Position numbers and translations under genes: made by a program. The notes beneath the pieces were generated by a model. That model was not told the origin of the DNA. It saw only the letters and a list, made by a program, of their open reading frames with translations, and made no database searches. From Candidatus Woesearchaeota archaeon (lineage in GTDB: Archaea; Nanobdellota; Nanobdellia; Woesearchaeales; GW2011-AR9), in assembly GCA_018302605.1 (NCBI GenBank), contig JAGVZN010000001.1:1-36450 (forward strand): a stretch of DNA of 36,450 nt, given 5' to 3'. Positions 15,378-22,132 of the stretch are shown piece after piece. The first letter of the stretch is position 1. Every line of letters begins with the position of its first letter.

Positions 15378-16154
15378 TTATTTCTTAACCCGCTCCTGCA
15401 CCGCATCAAATAGTCCTTTCTCCACAATTGGTTGATGCACACCTTTACTACTTTCTCTCGCAAAAGTAACTTCTCCTAAATATGTTCTGTTTTGCAGTAT
15501 CTTCTTGATTCCGTTGACCGAAAACCCCCCCTCTTTGGCAAGCTTATTTAGGCTCATCCCCTGCAGGAATAGGGCATACATTTCTCGTACCTGCTCTGCA
15601 TCTTCTTCTACGACAACTAACTTTTTATCAATCATCTGATACCCAAAAGGTGGCTTTGTCACCGCACCCCCTTCCTTATTCTTTCTAGCCATGCCAAATG
15701 TTGTCCTTTCGCCGATAATGTTTCTTTCAAACTCGGCAAACGCTGAAATAATGTGGAACATCAACTTTCCTGACGCGGAAGCGGTTTCAATCTTATCCTG
15801 TAAAGAGATAAAATCAATATTCCACTCTTTCAGTTTGTCGATAGTAAGAATCAAATCTTTTAAGCTTCTACTAAATCTATCTAACTTATAGGTGAATATA
15901 GCGGAAAACATTTTCTTTTCAGCATCGCTTAAAAGTTCCTGCAGCGCTGGACGATGCTTCATGTCTTTTGCGGACTTGCCTTCGTCTTTATACACCCGAT
16001 GGATAGTATATCCCATCACTCGCGCATAGTTCTTTAATGATTCTTCCTGCGCCGCTAAAGAGAAACCGTGCTGGACTTGATCTTCGGTAGAAACACGCAC
16101 ATACACTGCTGCTTTGGGTATATCTGCTTCATTATTTTGTGCACTTAGGGTCAT
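15378..16154 (-). CDS. Serine site-specific recombinase (resolvase + recombinase domain)
   Basis: 258 aa. The resolvase catalytic domain has AAVYVRVSTEDQ (nucleophile Ser22), YKLDRFSRSLKDLILTID and the E-helix region LMFHIISAFAEFERNIIGER; the recombinase (PF07508-type) domain follows with KPPFGYQMIDKK, LNKLAKEGGFSVNGIKKILQNRTYLGEV. It stops where large serine integrases would continue with a zinc-ribbon and coiled coil, so it is a short form. I start at ATG 16154 because GAGGTGA lies 5-11 nt upstream; the track's GTG 16163 is part of that Shine-Dalgarno. Both flanks are unusually A/T-rich. It could be an invertase, a mobile-element integrase or a resolvase; no att sites were found. Confidence 0.88.
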   Translation of the reverse strand: MTLSAQNNEADIPKAAVYVRVSTEDQVQHGFSLAAQEESLKNYARVMGYTIHRVYKDEGKSAKDMKHRPALQELLSDAEKKMFSAIFTYKLDRFSRSLKDLILTIDKLKEWNIDFISLQDKIETASASGKLMFHIISAFAEFERNIIGERTTFGMARKNKEGGAVTKPPFGYQMIDKKLVVVEEDAEQVREMYALFLQGMSLNKLAKEGGFSVNGIKKILQNRTYLGEVTFARESSKGVHQPIVEKGLFDAVQERVKK

Positions 16155-16200
16155 CGCTTTCACCTCTCTGTGAACTTAGGGCTCCCTAAGTATATAAAAT
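16139..16200 (-). promoter_or_regulatory. Recombinase promoter with palindromic operator and third half-site
   Basis: Reading the minus strand: TATA (ATTTTATATA), then the 18-bp palindrome ACTTAGGG-AG-CCCTAAGT (16191-16174), then the Shine-Dalgarno, ATG, and a third half-site in which CCCTAAGTGCAC (16150-16139) repeats CCCTAAGTTCAC (16181-16170) with one mismatch. The palindrome lies between TATA and start, where a bound protein would block transcription; autoregulation by the recombinase, or a recombination site, is inferred. Farther upstream (16201-16426) is A/T-rich DNA with a tandem ACAATTAA and nothing else recognised. Confidence 0.55.
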
Positions 16201-16426
16201 TTGTGTTTTCGTGGGCGTTTTTGGACGAGAACCTCCCGGAGAGACACTCGCACTTTAATTTTCCATAGTTTCCCGTTTCGTTTGTTCCATAACATATTAT
16301 CTCTGATTGAATATTTTTGTTTCGAAATATTTAATTTTAAATTGAACAATTAAACAATTAAAGTAAATTAGTAATGCTTGTTAACAAAAACATTTAGGAT
16401 AGAATAATTCAATCAAAGTTTAAAAA

Positions 16427-16948
16427 TTATCTTTTAAAAAATTCTGCTACCTTTGCCTCGATGTGTTCTCGGGGAATCAGAAAACAATTACTAATCGAAC
16501 GTGGATATTGTTCACGCTGATGTAAATGTCTGCTAAACTTGGTCAGGAAGAGCGGCCATTCGGTCTGTTCATCGTTGATCTTGCTTTGTGTTCGCCATGC
16601 TTTTCGTACTCTTTCATGGACATCATCGTCATGGACAGTGCGCCAGAGTGGTCGTTGTTCTATCTGACGGACAGATTCCAGAAAATCTTGTACTGCTGGA
16701 AAACGCTGAGAACTCTTGTTCAACGCACGTTTTACAGAGTGAAACATACCATAACATTCCCGCAGGACAAGCTGACTTCCATAGCGCTGGTGAATGTTTT
16801 CCAAATGACGCACATCTACCCCGGCTAGAACCCGTAATTCCCCGCGCGCGTCAGCACACTTTATGCTCTCCATTTCCTGCCGCACTCTGCCCCCTGCATG
16901 GAGAGCGAGATGAATGTCAATTAAAAGTCTCTCATCATATGCCGGCAT
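16427..16948 (-). CDS. Hypothetical protein
   Basis: About 173 aa, no recognised family. Basic and His/Arg-rich, largely helical, soluble (no signal or membrane segment). A TATA box (TTTATAAAT, 16973-16981) lies about 26-29 nt upstream; the track starts at a TTG (16951), but the adjacent ATG 16948 is preferable. The family B element at 16995-17137 begins just behind this TATA box. Confidence 0.55.
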   Translation of the reverse strand: MPAYDERLLIDIHLALHAGGRVRQEMESIKCADARGELRVLAGVDVRHLENIHQRYGSQLVLRECYGMFHSVKRALNKSSQRFPAVQDFLESVRQIEQRPLWRTVHDDDVHERVRKAWRTQSKINDEQTEWPLFLTKFSRHLHQREQYPRSISNCFLIPREHIEAKVAEFFKR

Positions 16949-16994
16949 CAACTGTCTGGAAAGGATTGTATCTTTATAAATTTTTGTTTTCTAG

Positions 16995-17137
16995 GTACGT
17001 ATTTAGTTTGCCGCTCGCTCGGCGTTCTTCAGCGATTTCTTTGGAAGTGAAAAAGCTATTTTTCTGAATAAAAACGCACCAATCTCGTCTGACGAGAAGA
17101 TTCCCTCGCTCGCTTCTTGGCGAAACTAAATACGTAC
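16995..17137. repeat. MITE-like element, family B copy 2, with perfect 8-bp target duplication
   Basis: 143 bp, non-coding. TTTTCTAG flanks both ends (16987-16994, 17138-17145). Left terminus GTACGTATTTAGTTTGCC; right terminus reverse complement GTACGTATTTAGTTTCGCC. Short CTCGCTCG direct repeats sit inside each arm. The interior contains an imperfect hairpin CTCGTCTGACGAG. Confidence 0.85.
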
Positions 17138-17227
17138 TTTTCTAGTGATAGTATTATTTTTCATTCTTATCGTCTTATCTTTTTCACTTCAACAAATTAT
17201 TTAAACCACACTGTTCTTCAATCTAAA

Positions 17228-17488
17228 ATGGTTAAGCAAAAAAAACAGGAGATGACAGAAATTACTGATTTTGTCTGTGCTTATCGACAGAAATATGATG
17301 TTACACCTACAACGCAGCCAAGATCTTCTTTATCTGGTGAGGGGTTTGGTGAAGCCTACGTTACTTTATATCAGGAATTGATCCCTACGCGGGAAGGTTA
17401 TGGTGTCTGGAATGCTCTTGAAGACGAAGCCGTACGTAAGATGGTTCTTGGACAAGTGAGAAAAGACCAAAATGTACTTCGGAGATAA
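17228..17488 (+). CDS. Hypothetical protein, first gene of a two-gene unit
   Basis: About 86 aa, no recognised family. The track start (17117) reads through the right end of the family B element; ATG 17228 is correct because TATA-like AATTATTTAAACC (about 17193-17205) lies about 26 nt before it. The product is a small, soluble, mixed-charge protein (MTEITDFVCAYRQKYDV). It is followed after 1 nt by the next gene. Confidence 0.5.
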   Translation: MVKQKKQEMTEITDFVCAYRQKYDVTPTTQPRSSLSGEGFGEAYVTLYQELIPTREGYGVWNALEDEAVRKMVLGQVRKDQNVLRR

Positions 17489-17489
17489 C

Positions 17490-17777
17490 ATGATCATTGG
17501 CGAAGCCGTCTATCGATGCAGTACTTCGGGAACAGAAACATATATTCTCCGGTTACGCCAAGCGCATCAACAGCAATTTGAAGGAGCAACCATGGCTGCT
17601 CTCGCACTACTCATTGCTGAACATGAAAAGGAATCTGGCCTCATCAGTATTGAAACTGAGGGATCATACGTTCAGACAATTCAAGGCGTGCAAAGATCTT
17701 TGTTAGGATACGAATGTGATCTTCTAGAAGCGCATGTGCAGGCGCAGAGGGAGGGAAGAGAATTTTATCGGCATTGA
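17490..17777 (+). CDS. Hypothetical protein, second gene of a two-gene unit
   Basis: 95 aa, not recognised. ATG 17490 follows the preceding stop by 1 nt and has GGAG 5 nt upstream, so it is preferred to the track's ATG 17472. Predicted mostly helical with an Ala/Leu-rich segment GATMAALALLIAEHEKESG. The two short, closely coupled genes have the size and arrangement of a toxin-antitoxin pair, but nothing in the sequences shows it. Confidence 0.5.
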   Translation: MIIGEAVYRCSTSGTETYILRLRQAHQQQFEGATMAALALLIAEHEKESGLISIETEGSYVQTIQGVQRSLLGYECDLLEAHVQAQREGREFYRH

Positions 17778-17789
17778 ATGGACGATAAT

Positions 17790-18170
17790 TCACTCTTTTG
17801 GAACCAATTCTCTTGCCACCGTAATTCTTTCTATCTTTAGAATGTCATCTAGTGCCTGAAGATTCTCTCTTTGATTATCTGGAATAGAAATAGAACAGAT
17901 AACTTTATTTCCTGCTCGTTGATAAAAAGCACGGATTAAAGGTTCATTATCATCGAATACTCCCGTTTTGGGATCTATCTGTCCAAGATACATGACGCCG
18001 TGCTGTGGGAAAAAGGCAAGTAGAGCGTACTGGGTTTCTCCGCCGTCAGGCGTTGCCATTGAAGAAACATGTGCGTAGACTACAGGCGCACGATGCTCAA
18101 ATATCGGATCACGGGCTCCTCTCAATTCCAGAACCTTTTCTATCTTCAGTAGTTTGTATGTTTCTGGCAT
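17790..18170 (-). CDS. Hypothetical protein
   Basis: 126 aa, soluble, no recognised domain; segments YALLAFFPQHGVMYLGQIDP and GNKVICSISIP suggest a beta-rich fold. TATA (TTTTATAAAA, 18190-18199) lies about 25 nt before the ATG, supporting a leaderless gene. Confidence 0.55.
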   Translation of the reverse strand: MPETYKLLKIEKVLELRGARDPIFEHRAPVVYAHVSSMATPDGGETQYALLAFFPQHGVMYLGQIDPKTGVFDDNEPLIRAFYQRAGNKVICSISIPDNQRENLQALDDILKIERITVARELVPKE

Positions 18171-18273
18171 TATTCTTTACTTGGGAACTTGTTTTATAAA
18201 ACTTTTGATAAAATTACTCAAAATGAACCGATACATTAAATCTATTTATTCACTCAAAAAGATAATCGCTAAA

Positions 18274-18762
18274 TCACTCGACGATCACTTTTCCCTTTGC
18301 TTTCAATGCTTTGGTTTTCGGCCAATAGGAAGTTATCTCAAATGATTTTTCTGCCGTAAACGTGACCGTAGTACTCTGGCCTGGTTTTACCGTTCCCGTG
18401 TTTCCCCACGGTTCACCCCAGAAATCCAATCCTCCATAATAAACCCCTTTGCTTCTGGCAGCAAATGTTATCTTAATCAAATCACCAAGTTTGACGGTAA
18501 TCTCTTTTGGATAAAGCCCGGCATCATCTCCTTCGATGGTAAATTCTGTCACGGGAGGAAACTGTGGATCCTGTACTTTCGGGACTACTTTGACTTCTTC
18601 TGTTTTCATTACTTCTTTTATTTCTTCAACTTCAGCTGTCGGCATTTCCACCGCTACTGGTTGTGCTGTGCTTTCTTCCGTAGTTTTTGGAGTTGGCTGA
18701 CAGGCGGTAATCAAGAGCAGCAGCAGAGAGAAGAAGAGTATGCTTATTTTTATCTTTACCAT
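18274..18762 (-). CDS. Cupredoxin-like lipoprotein without copper ligands
   Basis: 162 aa. The signal peptide ends in a lipobox LITAC (Cys21), so the protein should be lipid-anchored outside the membrane. A 50-residue Thr/Glu/Val-rich linker follows, then a cupredoxin-type beta-sandwich from about residue 70 (DAGLYPKEITVKLGDLIKIT...VKPGQSTTVTFTAEKSFEIT). The His, Cys and Met ligands of blue-copper proteins are absent, so it probably does not carry type-1 copper. TATA TTTATTAATTT at 18794-18784 lies about 26 nt upstream. A family B element is inserted right behind it. Confidence 0.72.
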   Translation of the reverse strand: MVKIKISILFFSLLLLLITACQPTPKTTEESTAQPVAVEMPTAEVEEIKEVMKTEEVKVVPKVQDPQFPPVTEFTIEGDDAGLYPKEITVKLGDLIKITFAARSKGVYYGGLDFWGEPWGNTGTVKPGQSTTVTFTAEKSFEITSYWPKTKALKAKGKVIVE

Positions 18763-18806
18763 TTGTAAAATGAAAATAATGAAATTAATAAATGTATCTT
18801 TTCTGG

Positions 18807-18858
18807 GTACGTATTAAGTTTCGCCAAGATGCGAGTGAGTGGCAAACTTAATACATAC
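18807..18858. repeat. MITE-like element, family B copy 3, internally deleted
   Basis: 52 bp: GTACGTATTAAGTTTCGCCA...GGCAAACTTAATACATAC. Flanks TTTTCTGG (18799-18806) and TTTTCTGA (18859-18866) agree at 7 of 8 bases. Relative to copy 2 it is in the opposite orientation and consists of just the two arms joined at their CTCGCTCG-like repeats, as if the interior had been deleted. Confidence 0.78.
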
Positions 18859-18867
18859 TTTTCTGAT

Positions 18868-19470
18868 TTATTTCTTAATCAAAGAATACCGCAAAGCGAC
18901 ATCTTTCCAATTGATCAGCTTCACAAAATTATCTACCCACTCTGCCCGCCGGTTTTGATATTTCAGGTAGTATGCGTGTTCCCAGACGTCACAGACCAAC
19001 AGCGGCGTCAGGCCAGGCACAAAACAATCCTGATGTTTCTCAACCTGAAAGATATGCAGATGGCCATGCCCGTCTGCTGCCAATACACCCCAACCGGAAC
19101 CTTCTACGGCAACAGTCGCAGCTTTGAATTGAACTATGAATTTTTCCCAGCTGCCAAAAGATTTTTCTAAAGCAGCTAACAATTCACTTTCCGCTTTGTT
19201 ATCTTCTTTCCCCGGGCACATATTCTCCCAGAACAGACAGTGCAAGGCGTGTCCCGCGCCGTGGAAGGCCAATTCTCGTTCCCAATGCTTAATCAAAGCA
19301 AAATTACCACTTTCCCGTGCTTCTCTCAATTTCGCCACGGCGTTATTCAGGCCAGTTACATATCCAGCGTGGTGTTTTGTGTGATGTATTTCTAGCGTTT
19401 GTTGATCATAATACGGCTCCAAAGCGTCGTAGGTGTAGGGCAGTTTTGGTAATAAAAATTCTTCAGTCAT
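18868..19470 (-). CDS. sod: Superoxide dismutase (Fe/Mn family)
   Basis: 200 aa, cytosolic. LPYTYDALEPYY, LEIHHTKHHAGYVTGLN (ligand H29), FHGAGHALHCLFW (second His ligand), EGSGWGVL, and VCDVWEHAYYLKYQNRRAEW with the Asp and final His ligands. It converts superoxide to peroxide and oxygen; the metal (Fe or Mn) cannot be assigned reliably. AGGAGGAT about 9 nt before the ATG is a strong Shine-Dalgarno. Divergent from msrA, in an oxidative-stress cluster with msrA and peroxiredoxin. Confidence 0.96.
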   Translation of the reverse strand: MTEEFLLPKLPYTYDALEPYYDQQTLEIHHTKHHAGYVTGLNNAVAKLREARESGNFALIKHWERELAFHGAGHALHCLFWENMCPGKEDNKAESELLAALEKSFGSWEKFIVQFKAATVAVEGSGWGVLAADGHGHLHIFQVEKHQDCFVPGLTPLLVCDVWEHAYYLKYQNRRAEWVDNFVKLINWKDVALRYSLIKK

Positions 19471-19542
19471 GGTAGATCATCCTCCTATTTTGGGATATAT
19501 GGAAAAAGAATAGTTTAAATATGTTATGATTTTAATGTCAAT

Positions 19543-20169
19543 ATGATTAAGCTGGTCGGTTTTTTTATCTTATGCTTGATCGCTGTGTCCGGCTGCTTAC
19601 CAATGACAACAACAAAAACAATTGACAAGACAGCAGTAGCTGAAAAGACAGAGATAGCTACCTTTGCCGGCGGCTGTTTCTGGTGCATGGAAGCAGCTTT
19701 TCAGGAAGTGCCCGGCGTTCTTACAGCTATTTCTGGATATACTGGCGGGAAAATAGATAATCCAACGTACAACGATGTACTTTCCGGTAAGACCGGCCAT
19801 CAGGAAGCTGTGCAGCTGACCTACGACCCGCAGAAAATTTCTTACGGGGAGCTTCTGGACATCTTTTGGCAGCAGATCGATCCGACTGATGCTGGCGGCC
19901 AATTTGCCGATCGCGGTTCAGAATATCAGACAGCGATCTTTTATCATAGCGAAGAGCAGCGGAAATTGGCAGAACGATCAAAAAAAGATTTGGCCGAGTC
20001 TGGAAAATTCGAGAAACCGATTGTCACGGAAATCCTTCCAGCTGCAACATTTTATCCCGCCGAAGAATATCATCAGGATTATTATCTGAAAAGAACAGCT
20101 CAATATCAAGCCTATGCCGAAGGTTCGGGAAGGAAAAGCTTTATTCGGAAGATGCGGGAGAAAGAATGA
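19543..20169 (+). CDS. msrA: Peptide-methionine (S)-S-oxide reductase, exported lipoprotein form
   Basis: 208 aa. The N-terminal signal ends in a lipobox (AVSGC, Cys18), so this MsrA should be anchored on the outer face of the membrane. The catalytic motif GGCFWCMEA has nucleophile Cys45; FADRGSEYQTAIFYHSEEQR and PAATFYPAEEYHQDYY are standard MsrA. It repairs oxidised methionine; its location suggests protection of surface proteins. No MsrB is seen in the window. The gene is divergent from sod across a 72-bp gap. Confidence 0.94.
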   Translation: MIKLVGFFILCLIAVSGCLPMTTTKTIDKTAVAEKTEIATFAGGCFWCMEAAFQEVPGVLTAISGYTGGKIDNPTYNDVLSGKTGHQEAVQLTYDPQKISYGELLDIFWQQIDPTDAGGQFADRGSEYQTAIFYHSEEQRKLAERSKKDLAESGKFEKPIVTEILPAATFYPAEEYHQDYYLKRTAQYQAYAEGSGRKSFIRKMREKE

Positions 20170-20217
20170 AAGAGCTTGTTGCATTTTTCATCGAATCCTG
20201 TTATGCTCTTTAACCAT

Positions 20218-20254
20218 ACGAAGTGTGGTCAAACTTCGTCCAAATATTTTTTTT
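20218..20254 (+). terminator. Hairpin plus T-tract after msrA
   Basis: ACGAAGT-GTGGTCAA-ACTTCGT (7-bp stem) followed after 7 nt by an eight-T run. It lies about 50 nt past the msrA stop. A good terminator candidate. Confidence 0.55.
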
Positions 20255-20324
20255 GGGAAAAATTATTTCAAGAACGAATTTCTATCAAGTTATAAGAATC
20301 GAGGGCAAGAAGTATTGTGTATTA

Positions 20325-20810
20325 TTATTTAGTGGGTCTTTGATATCTTTCTCGGGCATATTCTAATGCATCAACAATTCCCGTGAAATTGTGTGCATCA
20401 GCTAAAGACCTGGCCCTAAATTGAATTTTCGTGTATGGAACATTACTGTCATCAATCGTTTGTTTTAATGCTTCGGGTGTAACATCTGTTTTTTTAGCTT
20501 CAGATTCATGACCAAACTGTCTAGCTTGAATTTGTTGCTCTAAAGTAAGAGAAGGAGTACTTCCTAAAGCATAAAACAGTAAATATTTATCAAAGACCGG
20601 TGTTCGAGCAGTATTTCGACTCCAATCCATAAAAGCAGAATAATTTGTAACAACACTCAGTGATTTCCCAAAAGCAGCAAATAATTCTTGACCCCAAACT
20701 GCATCTTGAGGAGATTGAGTTTCGACTGTTCTCCTAAATGATTCATACAATTGATCGGTTTGGAAATCAAGTGCTTCTATTTGTTCATTTGATAATGTTC
20801 TGCTTGTCAT
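20325..20810 (-). CDS. Hypothetical protein
   Basis: 161 aa, soluble, no recognised family; mostly helical with a Gln/Ala-rich middle. TATA-like TATTTAAAT (20835-20843) about 26 nt before the ATG supports a leaderless gene. It stands alone between the oxidative-stress genes. Confidence 0.55.
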   Translation of the reverse strand: MTSRTLSNEQIEALDFQTDQLYESFRRTVETQSPQDAVWGQELFAAFGKSLSVVTNYSAFMDWSRNTARTPVFDKYLLFYALGSTPSLTLEQQIQARQFGHESEAKKTDVTPEALKQTIDDSNVPYTKIQFRARSLADAHNFTGIVDALEYARERYQRPTK

Positions 20811-20923
20811 TTTAATCTGAATAATAGGGGGTAGTATTTAAATCTTTGGTTTCTTAGTCTTTTATGAGTAGTAAAATTTCTTCTTGCCACTTCCGCCATT
20901 TTGCTCCAAAAAAATTGGGACCA

Positions 20924-21328
20924 TCATTTCTTTTCAAACCGTTCTTTATCCCTACCGTAACATTTTTCCATCACTCGGTCAAAAGATTCATCAAGATTTA
21001 TCCCCTGAGAATTAGCAAGACAGCAGAGAGAAAATATAACGTCGGCCATTTCTACGCCAAGATGATGTTCCCCTTCTCCTACTTTCTTCTTTTTCGGACC
21101 AAATTGGTGGTTTAATTCTCTTCCTATAACGAAGGAACAAAATAATTAATAAAATTTGTTTGTTCCTTCGAATATAATAGCGGAACTGATATTAATCACT
21201 TACTACCGCTATTATACTTCCCCAGCTTCCTCCGCTAGACGAGCAAAGATTTCGTGTGGTTTCCAGTATCCAATTTTATACTGCTGTACCCATTCATCAA
21301 CTTGGTCTTGTAATTCTTTCAAAGACAT
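20924..21328 (-). pseudogene. MazG-like nucleotide pyrophosphohydrolase gene, interrupted
   Basis: Not in the ORF track. The minus strand from ATG 21328 reads MSLKELQDQVDEWVQQYKIG and ends ...ARLAEEAGEV (38 codons), then meets TAA. After a 90-nt insert the same frame resumes with GRELNHQFGPKKKKVGEGEH and continues ...GVEMADVIFSLCCLANSQGI to TGA at 20926-20924. Joined, the two parts give a normal 104-aa MazG/all-alpha NTP pyrophosphatase with the metal motif EExxE (EEAGE) and ExxD (EMAD). These enzymes clear non-canonical NTPs. The ATG overlaps the peroxiredoxin stop by 1 nt (TGATG), so the two formed an operon. As it stands the gene is broken unless the insert is removed from RNA. Confidence 0.85.
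21125..21214. repeat. 90-nt two-hairpin insertion inside mazG
   Basis: Exactly 90 nt separate codon GTA from codon GGA of the mazG frame. The insert holds two tandem perfect stems: CGAAGGAACAAA/TTTGTTCCTTCG (12 bp) and TATAATAGCGG/CCGCTATTATA (11 bp, with a further TGAT/ATCA pairing inside). Its outer ends TATAA/TTATA are also complementary. The boundaries fit an 88-bp element with a TA duplication. It contains stop codons in every useful frame and no ORF. No second copy was found in the window. Confidence 0.75.
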
Positions 21329-21903
21329 CAGATCTTTCCGACCAAGTCTAATCCTGGCTTCAATGTTTTCTTGCCTGGCTGCCAGCTTGCGGGGCAGACT
21401 TCGTCGCCATGCTCACGGACAAATTGTGCCGCTTTAATCTTTCTCAGCAGTTCTGCAGTACTTCTTCCAATACTATTATCATGTATCTCCAATGCTTTCA
21501 GTACGCCATCGGGATCGATGATAAACGTGCCTCGTAAACTAATCCCTTCCATGGGGATGATCGTTCCATAGGCCGTACAAAGCTGAGCAGCCGGATCAGC
21601 GACCATCGGGAAAGTGATTTTCTGGATTGTTGCCGAGGTATCAGCCCAAGCTTTATGGACAAAAGCGGTGTCTGTACTGACACTGAACACTTCCACATTC
21701 AATTTTTTTAACTCTTCATATTGATCTGCTAATTCACCCAGTTCTGTCGGGCAGATGAATGTAAAATCTGCAGGATAGAAAAAGAGGACAACCCATTTTC
21801 CTTTGTAATCTTTTAGTTTGACATCGACTATTTTCCCCTGGTGATATGCCTTTGCTTCAAATAGTGGTGCCGGTGAACCGATTGCTAGTTTATTTTCGTC
21901 CAT
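21328..21903 (-). CDS. Peroxiredoxin (AhpC/typical 2-Cys type)
   Basis: 191 aa from ATG 21903. Peroxidatic Cys51 in FFYPADFTFICPTELG and resolving Cys170 in HGDEVCPASWQPGKK define a typical 2-Cys peroxiredoxin, which reduces H2O2 and organic peroxides. The track starts upstream at 22029, but AAAGGAGGT lies about 8 nt before ATG 21903, and the extra 42 residues are not conserved-looking. TATA (TTTATATA, 21978-21971) predicts a leader of about 45 nt. It is followed by the interrupted mazG gene, with a 1-nt stop/start overlap. No reductase partner (AhpF/AhpD) is adjacent. Confidence 0.93.
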   Translation of the reverse strand: MDENKLAIGSPAPLFEAKAYHQGKIVDVKLKDYKGKWVVLFFYPADFTFICPTELGELADQYEELKKLNVEVFSVSTDTAFVHKAWADTSATIQKITFPMVADPAAQLCTAYGTIIPMEGISLRGTFIIDPDGVLKALEIHDNSIGRSTAELLRKIKAAQFVREHGDEVCPASWQPGKKTLKPGLDLVGKI

Positions 21904-22008
21904 TGTAACTACCTCCTTTACGTCGTTGATGACGATCAGAAATGATTGGTATTTTAAAGAATGACATTCATATATAAACATTTTGGAATAAGAAACTAGT
22001 GTTTGTTT

Positions 22009-22051
22009 AGAGAGGTTTGAATAATTCAATTATTGATTTACAAACTTCTCT
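22009..22051. repeat. Palindromic repeat containing copy 2 of the 25-bp A/T repeat
   Basis: AGAGAGGTTTG (22009-22019) pairs with CAAACTTCTCT (22041-22051) with one mismatch; between them lies ATAATTCAATTATTGATT, shared with 4143-4167. It directly precedes a solo family A end. Confidence 0.5.
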
Positions 22052-22063
22052 TTAGCTGGCGGT

Positions 22064-22088
22064 GCGGCTGACTTTTTCTCCAGAGTCC
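22064..22088. repeat. Solo terminal repeat of family A
   Basis: GCGGCTGACTTTTTCTCCAG and following AGTCC; the reverse complement GGACTCTGGAGAAAAAGTCA matches the family A terminus. No partner end is found on the left, so it is a truncated copy. It lies 13 bp upstream of the TATA box of the next gene. Confidence 0.55.
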
Positions 22089-22132
22089 ATAATCCCAGAA
22101 CATTTATATAGGTGTTTTGGTTTGCAAAGAGC

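Noticed and set aside
14265-18858. Family B elements as transcription terminators
   Set aside because: The hairpins lack consistent T-tracts, copies differ in length and orientation, and 8-bp flanking duplications point to transposition.
20864-21115. Plus-strand 83-aa ORF
   Set aside because: Antisense to the 3' part of mazG, low-complexity Phe/Leu-rich translation.
21125-21214. Archaeal bulge-helix-bulge intron in mazG
   Set aside because: Ends are complementary (TATAA/TTATA), but I cannot fit two 3-nt bulges separated by 4 bp at the exon junctions; kept only as an alternative to be tested by RNA data.
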